Source: Septoria linicola (Eukaryota > Ascomycota > Dothideomycetes > Mycosphaerellales > Mycosphaerellaceae). Taken from it: DNA of 64,000 nucleotides. A program made the position numbers and the translations under genes. The stretch covers positions 2,232,001-2,296,000 of the forward strand of contig CP099420.1 of the NCBI GenBank assembly GCA_024114885.1. The letters are read 5' to 3'. The notes under the pieces are model-generated. The model searched no databases. It was not told the origin of the DNA and saw only the letters and a program-made list of their open reading frames with translations. Below are positions 1 through 12,700 of the stretch, one piece after another (within the stretch, counting starts at the first letter, position 1; every line of letters begins with the position of its first letter).

Positions 1-49
1 AGCCACAGACGGCCTGGACTTTCACATTTCAACGCGACGGAGAGAGTAG

Positions 50-2130
50 GTGGTTGATTGATCTCACTGTCTCCATGATTTTTGTCCACCATGCCGCCAG
101 AAGGTCAGACATCTCGAATTGTCATGCCTCTGCAAGATCGAGTCGGTTTGGAGCCGACCTCGTTGTCTCCGCAGATTTTGTCGTGACGATGTCACCAAAG
201 CTCCAGACGACCTGGATCTTCATGTCTCCACGGGACGGAGAGAGTAGAGTGTTACTCCATTTCACCGTCTCTGCCGATTTCTCGTTTACCACGCCGTTAG
301 ACAGCTAGACGTAGTGGATTCTGGTACTTTTGCGAAACAGAGAGAGCAAATCGAGAGTCGAGCTCACTCTCTCTGCCATTTCTTGCGTACTATGCCGCCA
401 GAGCTTCAAGCGACTTGAATCTTCATGCTTCAAACAGACAGAGACAGCAAGTGGTTAATTAGCCATACCATCTCTGCCGTTTCTTGCGCACTATGCCGTC
501 GGAGAGCCAGAAGCAGCTGATTTTGTTACCTTAACGAAACAGAGAGAGTAAGTCGTTGATTAGCATTACTGTCTCTGCGATTCGAGTTGCACTATGCCGC
601 CTGAGCGCCTGAGAGCCAGATGCAGTGGATCCTGGGACCGCGACGTAATGGAGAGAGCAGATTGTTTGTTAGCCTCGCCGTCTCCGAGCGTCTTTGTATA
701 CCATGCTCTCCGAGAGTCAGACTCTGCAAATGTTCATGCCCCAATACTGGAGACAATGCTGGACTGGTCATTCCGTCTCCGGGATTTTCTGAGTACCATT
801 CCCTCCAAGAGCCAGCTGCTGTGAATGCTTACAACTCGCCAATTCGGAGAGCATTATGGTCTGTCCTTCCTTCTCTGCCAATCTCGCCGCAAGAAAGCCG
901 CCAGAGACCCAGACAACGTAGATGTTCGTGCTTTCGAAAGATGGAGAGAGCTATGCATAGCCTTGCTGTCTCGAAAATTCCACGCGTGCCATGCCACTAT
1001 GGCTCCCCACGATGCAGAACGTCATGCTTCGATAATGCAGAGGGAGTTATAGACAGACATTCCTTCTCTGCCAGTTTCGCCGTAACAAAGCCGCCAGAGC
1101 TCCAGACGCTGAGCAATCTGATGTTCTTATAAGTTGGAAAGACTCGTGCATAGCCTTGTTGTCTCCATAATCGCTCGCACACTAGGTCGTTATGGCTCCA
1201 GAGGCTGTGCCATTGCACGCCTCGATGAGACGGAGTGAGATGTGGGCTAGAGATGCTCTGACTGTCAACTAGTCCGTGACAAAGCCGCTAGAGCTGCAGA
1301 CGCTGTGTAATCAGGTGCCTCGATGATGCGGAGTGACTCGTTTGCTTATGATCTGTCTCCTGAAACTCCTACGCACTATGCTGGCGAGACTCCAGACAAC
1401 GTGCAAGTGGACGTCTCACTCGGATGGAGAAGGTCGTGCCCTGTCGAGTCTGTTTCTGCCCCATCTGTCACAGCGATACCGCCAGAGCTTCAGACGCCGT
1501 GCAATTTCGCGCCTCCTGGAATCGGAGAGAGGTGTCGATTAGTCCCACCCTTTCCGCAGACGCGGCGTTGGCCATGTCATTGGAGATCCAGATGCTCGAG
1601 ATCTTGCAGCTTCACGGAGCGGAGGGATGCTAGTAAATCATCTTCCTATTTCCCGGGACTTCCTATGTTGTGCGAGGCAGAGCTTCACAAATGTGGAAGA
1701 AGCCGAGTATCTCTGCCAGTTCTGCCACGGCCGCGGTAATGGAGCTCCATACGCTTTAGACTCTCATACCTCAAGATTCTGGGACGAGTAGTAAGGTAGC
1801 CTTCCTGTGTGCTCCGAGTAAATACTTTAGCAAATATGCGACTGAAGCTACAGATACTGGAGATCGCGCAGATCAACGGAGTGGAGCGACTCGAGGCGAT
1901 CTACAACCATCTTGCCTCTGCTTCCATCGTATCAGCTGGTGCCTTACAAACGTAGAACCACTCCACAGTCTCTGCCGACGCTGGGCTACCCACGCTAACA
2001 CAGCTTCAGGCACCTCGCGACTTTCTCCGGTCGTCGTATGGAATAAAAGGTTTCGTGGTTCGTTGTGCCTGCTACAGACTCCGCGACCACTAGGCCGCTG
2101 AAGTTCCAGACCCGGAAGATTCTGCAAGTC
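50..2130. repeat. Diverged tandem array, period about 100 bp
   Basis: A degenerate unit recurs with anchors of the form ATGCCGCCAGAGCTCCAGAC near 91, 189, 291, 392, 493, 594, 703, 798, 895, 991, 1088, 1183, 1282, 1378, 1476 and 1574, a spacing of 95-109 bp. Weaker copies appear near 1663, 1738, 1837 and 2085. Each unit also carries a TCTCTGCC block about 20-40 bp before the anchor and an ACGGAGAGAG block about 50 bp after it. Short ORFs here are by-products of the repeat. It could be a decayed minisatellite or subtelomere-like satellite; no terminal repeats or transposase were seen. Confidence 0.8.
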
Positions 2131-3151
2131 TGTACATTGGGATGATAGTGGTGCAAACTTCTCGTCTTTGCTAGAATTTTCAAGGCAGCCTCTAGAATCT
2201 GGAACCGTATTGCACGTCAAGCATGTATGACTTCCTCTTTACCAACATTCGCGGCGGATGGCAGCAGGAGTCAAGATGATGGGTATTCGATCAAGGTCAT
2301 CTGAGCGAGCATGAACATTGTCTTGAACGTATTCAACCTCCCGAACCGTCTCGATATATGTTTGAAAGTGACCCACTCCGCATTTTGGTTCGGTTCATGC
2401 ACTCGAAGCTCCAGATGAGCAAGATATGTGCTTTCGATGCCGAGGTAGTGGTTGAGAGACGACTATCCTCCAAGTTTTGGTGATTCACGATCGTAAAGGC
2501 GTCTTGTGTGCTCGAGCTTTCTCAATCAGAGGTTGTCCTTGTCGTCGAGGCTGGAGTCAGCTGAAATACAGGAACAAGCCGCTCTTGGAGCAAGCATTCA
2601 CGAGCTCTCCGCCAGTTCCCTTCGCCAGTTGAGCTCAGCTAGGCCCAGACATCCATAGTTTCATGGAGGTTCAAAAGAGTCACGTACCAGCCATGCCGCC
2701 ACCGCTGTTACGCATGGAGACGGAAACGACGTCTGAACTCAGCTTGACAACACTTCCATCATATCTCGTCCTTCTCCGTCTCGACCTTTGCCAAGTATAG
2801 CTCTTCACCATTCAATTCATCGGGCCTGCGTATGCATTCCCTGATGCCTCGCCATTGCCGCTGCCGCTCACCAAAGAACATCGACATGAGCACTTACCTG
2901 ACATGATCTCAATCATCGATGCCTTTCCAGGACTTGCATTGCTGACTTTTCGAGTTCTTGATCACGTCTCGAAAACGCGTGTAGAGACGCGTTCTTTGGG
3001 TCGCATTGGCGGAGAGTTTGAGATGAACTTCCACGTTTGCCGAGAGACAACTTTCTCCTCGACATCATCACCTCCGAATACAACACCTCCCGACTGCTAT
3101 CTGCTGTGTTTCTGATACCAGACATGGCGTAAAAACTGTGCATATATCTCG
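2131..3151. other. Intergenic, upstream of LAS21
   Basis: No convincing coding region. The last 150 bp are CT-rich, as in fungal promoters and leaders, with an AT-rich CATATATC stretch just before the LAS21 start. I see nothing else that can be supported. Confidence 0.5.
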
Positions 3152-6100
3152 ATGTCATTGAAGATGGCGCGGCCGAGTCGTGCTCGGACGGCAGCCCTGG
3201 TCCTTGCCAACCTGCTTCTACCTGCAGCTGTACTGATATTTGCGAGCGGCTTTTTCCCATACAAGCCTGTCCTCCCCGGCCTGGCTCGGTTCGAGCAGAC
3301 GGAACAGGACGACAGAGCAAAGGCATTGGGAGAGAATGGCACAGCTGTCGCAACATTCGACAAAGTGATCTTCATGGTCGTGGATGCGCTCAGAAGCGAC
3401 TTTGTCTACGGCCATGACAGTGCCATGGAATTCACGCAGAGGTATGTCTGACATGATCACATTTGCGAGTCCTTCTAACCGATACCAGCCTCATACGTGC
3501 TGGCGCAGCAATTCCCTTCACCGCGCACGCTACTCCTCCGACAGTCACTATGCCTCGTGTCAAGGCACTTACCACAGGCTCCGTGCCCTCTTTCCTCGAT
3601 CTGATCCTCAATTTCGCCGAATCAGACACGACCTCCTCGCTCGCCACCCAAGACACATGGCTAGCTCAGATCAAAGCTCGCGGCGGCAAGCTCGTGTTTT
3701 ACGGTGATGATACCTGGCTGAAGCTCTTTCCCGATAGTCCAAACCCAGAAGAACCGCCCTTTTTCATGCGCAGTGATGGCACAAGCAGCTTTTTCGTATC
3801 GGTCAGTAGAACTGGCCCGGTAAACTTATCATGTAGTGTTCATAGGCTGAGTATCTATTCTTTGCACAACAGGATTTCACAGAGGTTGACAACAACGTGA
3901 CTCGACATGTTCCTGATGAGCTAGCGAACAGCGATTGGGACGCTATGGTTATGCATTACTTGGGCTTGGACCATATCGGGCACAAGACAGGACCTTTAGG
4001 ACCGAATATGCTTCCTAAGCAAAGAGAGATGGATGACATCGTCAGGCAGATTTTTGATGCAATGGAGAAGGAGGAACATCATGCCAATACACTGCTTGTC
4101 CTTGCTGGAGACCATGGCATGAATGCTGGTGGGAACCACGGCGGCAGTGGGCCTGGAGAAACTGAGCCTGCCTTGCTGTTCGCAAGTCCAAAGTTCAGAG
4201 ATGCTGCCAGGCAGACGAAATTGGACAGGTTCATGGGCGAGAAGGACAGAGTCGAGTATGATTGTCCCACGAAGCCAAAAGCAGGCACAGAATTTCACTA
4301 CTACACCAAGGTGGAGCAGAGTGATTTCGTACCTACGCTTGCTGGATTGCTTGGACTACCCATCCCGAAGAACAGCTTGGGAGTCAGCATACCAGAGATG
4401 GAGATTCTCACCAACGAGCGAGAAAGGCTATGGCATCTCAAGAGGAATGCGGAGCAGATGTTGGAGATCGTGAAAGCCACGTACGGAGACAAGAAGTGGG
4501 AAGAGACAGTGAGCATAATCGAAACGCTCCTCGTGTCAAGCCAAACGCCTGAAGACTTCGCGAAAACAGCCAAGATGTGCGAGCAGGCCGAGAGCGAGAA
4601 GAAGCTGGCATGTCTCTGGGTAGGCTCTAAAGCACATCTGAAGTTCACAACCAAGACACCCAATGACCTTCTCCGGCAAGCGCAGTCACGGCTGATGGGC
4701 TTCCTCCTCGCAGCACAGGACGAGCTCAGTGGGACGGCTTCATCGTACAACATCCCGCGAATGTTTGTCGGCATGGCTCTCACAGCTGTCATTATTGCGC
4801 TGACGCTCTTCTCCTTCCCACAGCTGTGGCCTGTGACTTCTGCCGGAGCCTCCTTCGCGCTCATCAGCATACTCTACGGCATCATGATGTTCGCGTCTTC
4901 TTACGTCGAAGAAGAGCAGCATTTCTGGTACTGGCTCACTCCTGCCTGGATCGCAGTCTTGAGCATTAACAGCCTTCCGCGCTTCACACGAATGGACAAC
5001 AGAATCCGGCTGATGGCAGCTGTGTTCGCACTCTTGGCGGTCCACCGCCTGAGCGTAAGATGGAACCAAACAGGTCAGAAACATGCTGGAGCACCGGATA
5101 TTGTGCATACAGCGTTTCCAAGGAATCACGTTCTGATGTGGATGCTGATTCTGGCTACCTATGCCTACCAAGGCTATCTGCTTGTCACGCGGACTTTCGC
5201 TGGACTCCTCGGACCGGAAATCGGTGTTGCACTGGCTGTGGTCTGCGTACTGCCAGGTATTGTGTTCAAGCTCAACTTCACGCAAGCCGATGCTCCGGAA
5301 CTGGTGCAAGGCCTTGCAAGCAAGATACGAGAATGGACGGCGAGCGCAGATCTAGTCCTACAAGCTCGCATCCCCTTCATCATCCTAGCAGCCACAACGT
5401 TGGTTGTCGTCACGCTTGCGTTAATCTCTCACCGCGACAGTACCGGCACGAATTCGCAGGTGGGCAAGCTTCCTAGCTTGACCGAGAGACTGCACACTAT
5501 GCTCAGCTTGTTCCTGATCATGCAGTCGCGCGCTCCAAACGTAATACTTTTCCTTGGCTGGGAAATACAACGAGAGGCATTGTCATATATTGTCCATTCT
5601 CGGACACCGAATGGCAGCAAATCTGGAGCAAGGAAGCCCATCACTGCGATCGCAACAACAATTGCCCTCTTCAGCCATGTGACTTTCTTCTGCACAGGCG
5701 GAAGCAACTCCATCTCCTCAATCGACCTGAGCAATGCATACAACGGCGTGGCAGACTACAACATTGTCGCCGTAGGCGTGCTACTCTTCGCTTCAAACTG
5801 GACGGGCGCAATCTGGTGGTGCAGCGCAGCCACACTCCTCCTCAGCGGCGACGCGATCAACTCAAAGCGTTCTATATTCGCCCCGTCAGCACCCTCTTAC
5901 ACAAGCGGCAATGGAAGCAAAAGCTGGATCGACGCAGAGCGCAAGCGGTTGCACGAAGAAAGTCTGCGAGCGACCATGGGCCCTGAGAAGACGAAGACAG
6001 CTGGGAACAAGAACACAAATGCCGCTGAGGGTGCCGCACAGTGGCAAGTGTATGTTTGCCACATGACTGCTTTCATCGCGACGGGTCTGCTAGCTGTCAT

Positions 6101-6251
6101 GGCGAGTTGCACGGCTTTAAGGACCCATTTGTTTATTTGGACGGTGTTCAGTCCCAAGTATCTATATGCCATGGCGTGGAGTGTGGGGTGGCATTTGCTT
6201 GTTAATGTTGGGCTTGGGAGCTTGCTCAATGGGTTGAGAGGAGTCGCGTAG
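3152..6251 (+). CDS. LAS21: GPI ethanolamine phosphate transferase 2 (Las21/Gpi7/PIG-G family)
   Basis: ER membrane enzyme that adds ethanolamine phosphate to the second mannose of GPI anchors. Exons 3152-3441, 3489-3801 and 3873-6251 join in phase to 993 aa. An N-terminal signal-anchor is followed by an alkaline-phosphatase-like luminal domain: VVDALRSDF metal site, TMPRVKALTTG with the presumed Thr nucleophile, the DHIGHKTGP histidine motif and LAGDHGMN. The second half has many hydrophobic membrane segments. Both introns are short (47 and 71 bp), and exon 3 resumes with DFTEVDNNVTRHV as in the family. An in-frame ATG at 3164 is an alternative start. It converges on the dioxygenase gene 134 bp downstream. 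Confidence 0.93.
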
Positions 6252-6385
6252 TTGCTTTGTTGGTGCTGAATCGACACGTAGCAACATGCTGACTTGGTGG
6301 ATGAAGCCGGATTTGACGACAGTGCTTAATAAATAAATCAGCTTGCGCAGATGTCTCAGCTATGGGATTGTATAGGAGTCTGCCG

Positions 6386-7267
6386 CTAATCCTGATGCGT
6401 GAAGCCTACGCTGTCACCCGTGCCCATAGATATCAGTCGCGCCTTCATACCTTCCGCCAGCTTGCTCATCTCTGGTACCAGATTCGTGAAGTCTGCATCT
6501 GACGCCCATGTTCCTATGCCATGCTGTAGAATGTTTCGAGCTCGTTCCGGATCAGACTTAGTAATGCCCATGCTACCATGCAAAGTCATGCGTTCCGTGG
6601 TACTGTCATACACGCCCCGATGTAAGATGTTGTTATTATAGAACACAATGTCACCTGGAGCCATCTTCACTGCCAGCTGTCCTGGCATGTCGTCCTCGAA
6701 AGGGTCAGCACCTCGCTCCATGTCTGTCCTTGCGCGACGGTGGGAGCCTGGTACTACCACAAGAGAGCTATCATCGTAGAGCGCCAAGTTCCATTGTGCG
6801 TGAATCATAGGCTCCTGAAGATGCCGTAGCTCTTCTTCAGCAGATGCGCTGGCTGGCACATTGTCCCGATGCCATCTCAGGGCAAAGTCAGTAGTCGGTC
6901 GGCAAAGCATATTGTACAGCTCAAGGACTAAGTCGTCTTTCGAGCACCCAAGTAGCTTCAGGACTACATCTATAAGCTTGTCGTTGAAGTATGACTCCGC
7001 AAAGACATCTCTGTCAGGCATGTCAGGATGTAACAAATGCTGTACTCCCCAGATGCCATTCTGCGTAGCGTCCGAAGCATTCCACGGAGGAAATTGCTTG
7101 GGCAGAGTCCTGACGAAAGGCCATTGTCCTAGCCTTGCCTTGTCGACTGTGCGCTGGCATGCGGCACGGTAACGGTTGAGCTCATCAGCTGAAAGCACTT
7201 GTGGTATTCTCACGAAGCCATCACGCTCGAGAGATGCTCTAAGCTCTTCGGCAGAAGTCGACGCCAT
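6386..7267 (-). CDS. Phytanoyl-CoA dioxygenase (PhyH) family protein
   Basis: A 293-aa putative Fe(II)/2-oxoglutarate oxygenase. The start is placed at MASTSAEEL (7267) because the domain opening (DGFVRIPQVLS) follows at once; the open frame extends further upstream but reads as promoter. Iron ligands fit His133 and Asp135 (WHRDNVP) with distal His216 (ILHRGVY); Arg226 (TTERMTLHG) could bind 2-oxoglutarate. The substrate cannot be told: family members act on fatty acyl-CoAs, ectoine precursors or secondary metabolites. Single exon. It shares a 354-bp bidirectional promoter with the decapping-enhancer gene and overlaps no neighbour. Confidence 0.85.
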   Translation of the reverse strand: MASTSAEELRASLERDGFVRIPQVLSADELNRYRAACQRTVDKARLGQWPFVRTLPKQFPPWNASDATQNGIWGVQHLLHPDMPDRDVFAESYFNDKLIDVVLKLLGCSKDDLVLELYNMLCRPTTDFALRWHRDNVPASASAEEELRHLQEPMIHAQWNLALYDDSSLVVVPGSHRRARTDMERGADPFEDDMPGQLAVKMAPGDIVFYNNNILHRGVYDSTTERMTLHGSMGITKSDPERARNILQHGIGTWASDADFTNLVPEMSKLAEGMKARLISMGTGDSVGFTHQD

Positions 7268-7621
7268 CTTTGTTTCTTTGTGCTGACTCGTGAAGTGCAA
7301 GGTGAACCGGCAAAGGACGGGCAGCACTGAGACAAGCGTCGTCATTCTTGGGCTTGTTGTCGCCTGTCCATTCACAACAACACGCTCCGACTGATTCAGA
7401 TGCGACAACCTGCAAGACTTGAAGATTCTTGCGATCACCCTTTCAAGACCTATTCCACCGTTACACAAATGTCTACGCACGCTTCACAATCACAAACAAC
7501 ACAACAACAATCACACGATATCACTTGAGTGCCTGAGTCGCGACCACGAATACCACCATCTCGCGCTGTGACACCTGTCCAGACACCTCTTTCCACTATT
7601 CTCGGCTGTAAATCCCGCGAT
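7268..7621. promoter_or_regulatory. Bidirectional promoter
   Basis: Lies between the divergent dioxygenase and Edc1-like genes. It contains a CA-rich ACAACAACAA tract near 7495-7515, typical of a fungal 5' leader for the plus-strand gene. No specific factor site can be assigned. Confidence 0.5.
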
Positions 7622-9055
7622 ATGGCAGAAATCAGTGATTCCGCGCCTGGTGCGGAGCAAGGAAGGTACCAGCAGATAACACCTTCCCAAGGACAAAAGC
7701 GCAACAACCGCAATCGCAAGAACTATCAGCAGAACCAGTTTGACGGTGCTATGTCTGACGGAGCGATCATGAACCCAGCAACCTCGCCACGACCTCGCAA
7801 ACAAAATCAGCGACAAAGTGTAGCAACAGCGCCAGGACAACAGCAGCACGACAACATGGGTCAAGGAAATGCGCCGAGAGCGCGACCGATTTCATATGCG
7901 GGAGGAAGAGTGCCCGCGACACCTGCGAAAGAGCAAGCGTATGCTGGTCCTACATTTCAGGCTTCACCGGCAGCCTCTGCGCTACCTATGCCTAAATTCT
8001 CGAAGTCGGTGCCGAATGCTGCGATGCGAGGATCACTTTCAGCGAGACTGGCAGCAGAAAAGAAGTCGGACGGAGAACAATCATCTCCAGAGACGGATGC
8101 TCCTGCGCCTGTACCTCCTCCGAGGGAGACCATGAATTCGCCCTTGGACCTGTTCTTCCAGGCTGATAGAGAAGAGAAGGCCAGAAGTGCGAGCCAAACC
8201 CTGTCTCCTCAAGCGGCATACCGACCACAGCCGCCAGCGACAGAGCCTCGGAATCCCTTCGCGCAAACAGGCAGGAGCATATTCTTGAATGAGCTCAATG
8301 GTGATTCAGATCTGCCGAGCCCACGGACTGTGCCTCACACCGACCAACGTCCACACATGGGTCACAGAGCAGTCTCATCTCCTGGCGTACCGCAGCGCAA
8401 TATGAACACTACTGACGCAGGCCGACGTACGGAGACTCAAAATCTGAAAGACATGCTGTTCTCAGCCGCAGCGCGGCCCTCGAATCAGCCGAACAATCAG
8501 TCACGTACACCTTCAGGGTCCTCATCACCGAACGGCAATTTCCACTCTCCTTCGCCCTTCAACAGACCCGTCTCTGGCTCTGGAGCGAGACCACATTCTG
8601 GCCCATCGACACCACAACCAACCTACGAGCAACAGCAGCATGACAATTACTCCTTGCACTACGGCAACAGAAACCTTTCTCCTTTGTTCAAAGCATCGCG
8701 TTCGGAGACACCACAGAGACCATCTTCTCTACGACAGGAAGTTGCGAGCGACACCTCTTCGAATGCCGATTCTGGTGTTGCCGTTGGCGATCCGTACAGC
8801 CCCAATACGTTTGCGCGCAATTATCTCAATCAGACTGCACACACCTCGGGGCCTGTGGAGATGCCTCACCTCGCTTTCAATCATCATCCCTCCAACTTTC
8901 AGGGCTATCCTGCAGGTCCACCTCCGAGTGTTAATGCGCAGCAAGGCCATCCACAGCAAGGCGCGAGCATGACTAGCAGCGCACCACATGGAAACGAGTC
9001 ACGAGACATGAGTGCAGAGTCGGCAGAGTTGCGCCGCATGCTCAAGATCTTCTAG
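7622..9055 (+). CDS. Edc1/PNRC-type enhancer of mRNA decapping, disordered
   Basis: A 477-aa low-complexity protein rich in Ser, Pro, Gln and Asn. The telling feature at about residues 107-126 is YAGPTFQASP followed by LPMPKF, which matches the short linear PNRC/Edc1 motif that binds Dcp1 and stimulates Dcp2 decapping. The N-terminus is basic and Asn/Arg-rich (NNRNRKNYQQ), suggesting RNA contact. A second conserved-looking tail, SAELRRMLKIF, ends the protein. The start is the first in-frame ATG (MAEISDSAPG); the longer open frame upstream begins with GTG. The function is inferred from the motif alone, since the rest is disordered. Confidence 0.72.
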   Translation: MAEISDSAPGAEQGRYQQITPSQGQKRNNRNRKNYQQNQFDGAMSDGAIMNPATSPRPRKQNQRQSVATAPGQQQHDNMGQGNAPRARPISYAGGRVPATPAKEQAYAGPTFQASPAASALPMPKFSKSVPNAAMRGSLSARLAAEKKSDGEQSSPETDAPAPVPPPRETMNSPLDLFFQADREEKARSASQTLSPQAAYRPQPPATEPRNPFAQTGRSIFLNELNGDSDLPSPRTVPHTDQRPHMGHRAVSSPGVPQRNMNTTDAGRRTETQNLKDMLFSAAARPSNQPNNQSRTPSGSSSPNGNFHSPSPFNRPVSGSGARPHSGPSTPQPTYEQQQHDNYSLHYGNRNLSPLFKASRSETPQRPSSLRQEVASDTSSNADSGVAVGDPYSPNTFARNYLNQTAHTSGPVEMPHLAFNHHPSNFQGYPAGPPPSVNAQQGHPQQGASMTSSAPHGNESRDMSAESAELRRMLKIF

Positions 9056-9717
9056 CATAATCTTTGACCATTTGGGGCCACGATAGAAGTTTTGTTTCCG
9101 GAATGATAGAGCAGAGCGAGGCGTTGGTGGTTTCATCTCTGGTGGGTGCCATTTTAGCATTGCAATTTCGTGCACGGGCTGGGCCAATCTCGTGGTTAGT
9201 AGGAGTCGCCCTTGTGGAGCTGAGGTTTCTGCTCAGCAGGAAACTCGATGATTTTCGGACACATTACGCTCGCTCACGACTTGACGAACCCCGGGACACG
9301 CATTCGCTTGAGCTTTGTACATAACTTGCCACGATGAGTTGTGGTCGCGGAGCCTGGCAGGCAGGCTTAAGGTATGGAGACCATGGCAGTAGATAGAAGA
9401 CCAACTCTTGTCACTCTTTACTTCTTTTATCCTTTTGTACGTTGACGAAGCGCGTCTTCTCGACTGCCTGTTGGCGTTGTGTAACACGCGAGATTTAGGC
9501 TCCCGAGGAAATGCCGCTACCCGCTCTTCACCTGGAGACAAACAATACACTTCCAGTCACGCTCAGTTCTGTGCTCACGCAATCAACATCTCGGAGCAAG
9601 CACTCAGAGTCGAGTATTACTTCTCACTCTGATCTGCGTCACGAATCAGGTCCGATTCTGCAGTGTCCGCTGGCGCTCGAGAAATGACGCGAATTGTGAA
9701 ACTCAATCGCTGCTGAC
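9056..9717. other. Intergenic, upstream of karyopherin gene
   Basis: No supported gene. It must hold the 3' end of the Edc1-like transcript and the karyopherin promoter. Small ORFs on both strands lack homology and good start context. Confidence 0.5.
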
Positions 9718-12700
9718 ATGGACGCTCACTCTGAGGTCAATGCTCCTACGAGTATGGAAGAAGTTGAACAAGTGAGTTTTATTGTGCTACAGCGACGACT
9801 TACTCAGCGTCACTAATACCGCGACCAGCTCGTCAAACGCTTCTACCAACACGGGAACCCGAAGCTCATCGCACAAATCGACACCCAACTCAAGCTTTTG
9901 CAACACTCGCCAGAAGGATGGCAGCTCGCAGACGCTCTACTCGCTTCACAAGACCAGAACGTGCGCTTCTTCGCGGCTTTGACATTCCAGATCAAACTCA
10001 ACAGTGATGGGTCAGTTTCCAGCCGACCTTGAGATGAGCCTTCATTGGTGAGACTCTCCGCTCATATTGCGTTACAGGGCCAAGCTTGATGCTGCTACTG
10101 CTCAGAGTGTGCTGGCAAGACTTGTTTCTTGGACTGTGTGTTCATCGGACCCGATAGGATGCGAACTCGCATTGACTTCGTTGAGGTGGGTTCAAGCTGA
10201 CATTTTCTAGGTCCGACTAGATCGTGCTGGCGAGGGAACTGTCGTGCGGAAGAAGCTATGTGGCGCTCTGGCAACGTTCCTCTTGCAGGCACCTAGACAA
10301 TGGCCTCGACCTTTGCTGCATTTGGTGGCATCTTTTGCTCAAGGAGATGTTGTGTCTGAGGCAAGCATTATGCACCCGCCTAGAAGAAGCAGCACAATCT
10401 GACTTTGACTAGGATCAACTTCCGGCTTCGCACGATGCGATATCACAGTACTTACCATCCCTGGGAGAGTCGCAACTTATCACCCTGCTATGGTTTTGCG
10501 GAGAGCTAGCCGCTAAAGTGGACAGCATCAGTGCCGCATCTGGTCAGGTGCACGGCCAGATGGAGACAATCGTACAGGACGTGAGCAGGATCATCGAGCA
10601 TGCTATGAGCAGGCCTACGACGCAGGTCTCGCCACGACTCCGAGCCGATTGTCTGGCCTGCTTCCTCAATTGGGTGAACTATGCCCAGCCTATGTGGCCA
10701 ACGAAGCCGGAAGCGTTGGAGTATCTGCGCCGGCTAGTACCCAGCTTAGCTGTACTGCTCATCGATCCGGCAATACAACACGATGCTATGGAAGTCTTTC
10801 GCGATATCCTGGAAAGCTACACTACATTCTTCCAACAGCAGCAAATGGAACTCTTGGGCAACATTATCTACAACCACATTCGACCTCGACTCTTGCAGGC
10901 TCTGCAGGACCAGGAACCAGAGGTCATTTCTGTCGCTCAGCTTGTCATAGCGTATGGTATCGCCAACATACAAGAAATCGTGGAAAAGCCAGATGTCGAG
11001 GTTACTGCCAGAGTGCCGCTCTCTCTCATCATGGCAATACTGGAAGCACCTGGCTATCCCGGCGACGATGACGAAGCATCACTTCACAGCATCGAGTTCT
11101 GGAACACGTACATCGAATATGTCAATGAGTTGACATACTCCAATGCCAGCATCAAGACCCCTCTGCACTGGGTGGCATCAGCTCGTTCAACGTGCATGAC
11201 GCTGACAAACTTGCTGTGGCAGAAGATGCGAACACCAGATTCAGAGACAGCAAAGGACTGGGGCGATGACGAGTCGGAAGGATTCAAGGAGTTCCGCATG
11301 GACGCCTCGGATCTAATGCTGTCAGTCTATGTCTTTCTGGGAGCGGAGATGCTTCAGTCGCTGGTCACAATCATTCTCAACTCCCTGGAGCAACAACACT
11401 GGCAGGAGCTTGAAGCAGCACTGTTCGGCATCAACAATCTCGCCGACAATGTCCTCGAAGACCAAACTGCAGAGAACATCCTCCTGCCCGTCTTCCGCTC
11501 ATCACTGTACCGAATTGTGGGAGACTTCAACCAAAGCATGCCCACACAAGCACGTCGGACTGCGGTCGACACGCTCGGTTCATACGGAGCTTTTATCGAG
11601 CGCCATGCAGAGTTTCTGCCCGACACTCTTCGGTTCTTGTTTGCTTCCTTGCAAAATCCTGGACTGTATTTGAGTGCCGCCAAATCCATTGCAGAACTGT
11701 GTTCAACTTGCCGATCCAGCTTGACTGGTGAACTTGACGGCTTTCTGGCTCAGTACAACAATTTTGCACAAGGAGAGACGAGCGAGCCATACACTAACGA
11801 GAAAGTCATCGGAGCTATTGCTGCAATTGTGCAGGCAGTCAGACCAGAGAGTGCTAAGGCGAGGCCGTTGTCTGCGTTACTCGACATCATCGACAGCACT
11901 GTCGTAAGTGCTCGCCAGACGCAGGATTCGGAGATGGTTGAGATTTTGGGTGTGTCGGCGATCGACTGCCTCGCGGCAATCGGTAAGAACATGCAGACGG
12001 AAGACGATACGCCCATCGACCTCTACGAAGACCACACCGCGCCTGTTGACAAGGAAAGTTTCTGGCGTACAGCAGAGGGTATGTTGTGACAAATGAGTCT
12101 TGCTGCGTCCCGTGCTAACAACCTACAGGACAAGCGATCCAACAGCGCATCCTGACCACATGCCAGAACGTCCTCGAGATCCTCCCACGCAATGGCGAGG
12201 TCGTCGAAGGCGTCTGCAAAGTCCTCAAGAGCGGCTTCGTTGAGACCGAGCCCGGTCCTTTCGTCTTCCCACCCAGCTACAACATTGCCTTCCTGGAGCA
12301 GTGTACGCTGAATACACCAAATCTGGAGTCCGTGCTGGCTATGACTTGCACGTTAGTCCAGCAGTACTCACGAAGCAACCATCCTAGGCTCGACGACGCC
12401 ATCGTGAGAATATACAAAAAGGTCATCTCTCTCGTGCAGCTTTTAGGTGAGCCTAGCCGAGACCCAGGCGTGGCGCAGAGCTGCATAGACGTTTTCAACC
12501 GCATGATCGGAAGATACACGAACATTCTCATGGACGCTGATGGCACAGGCGACATGGTTGCACCAATTCTCGACTTCTCGCTCAAAGCCTTAGACGGAAC
12601 AGATCTCATGCCCAAGCGTGCAGCCTGCACCTTCTGGGCCAGAATCATCAAGCCTGACGACCAATCTACTGACGAAGTTGTGCGTACGCGTCTCGGCCAA

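Noticed and set aside
594..1739. Several 70-170-codon frames
   Set aside because: They lie within the 100-bp repeat array in different frames and are explained by repeat composition.
2391..2420. GGTTCAT- and TTCGAAG-like strings that resemble a tRNA T-arm
   Set aside because: No matching acceptor stem or anticodon arm could be built around them.
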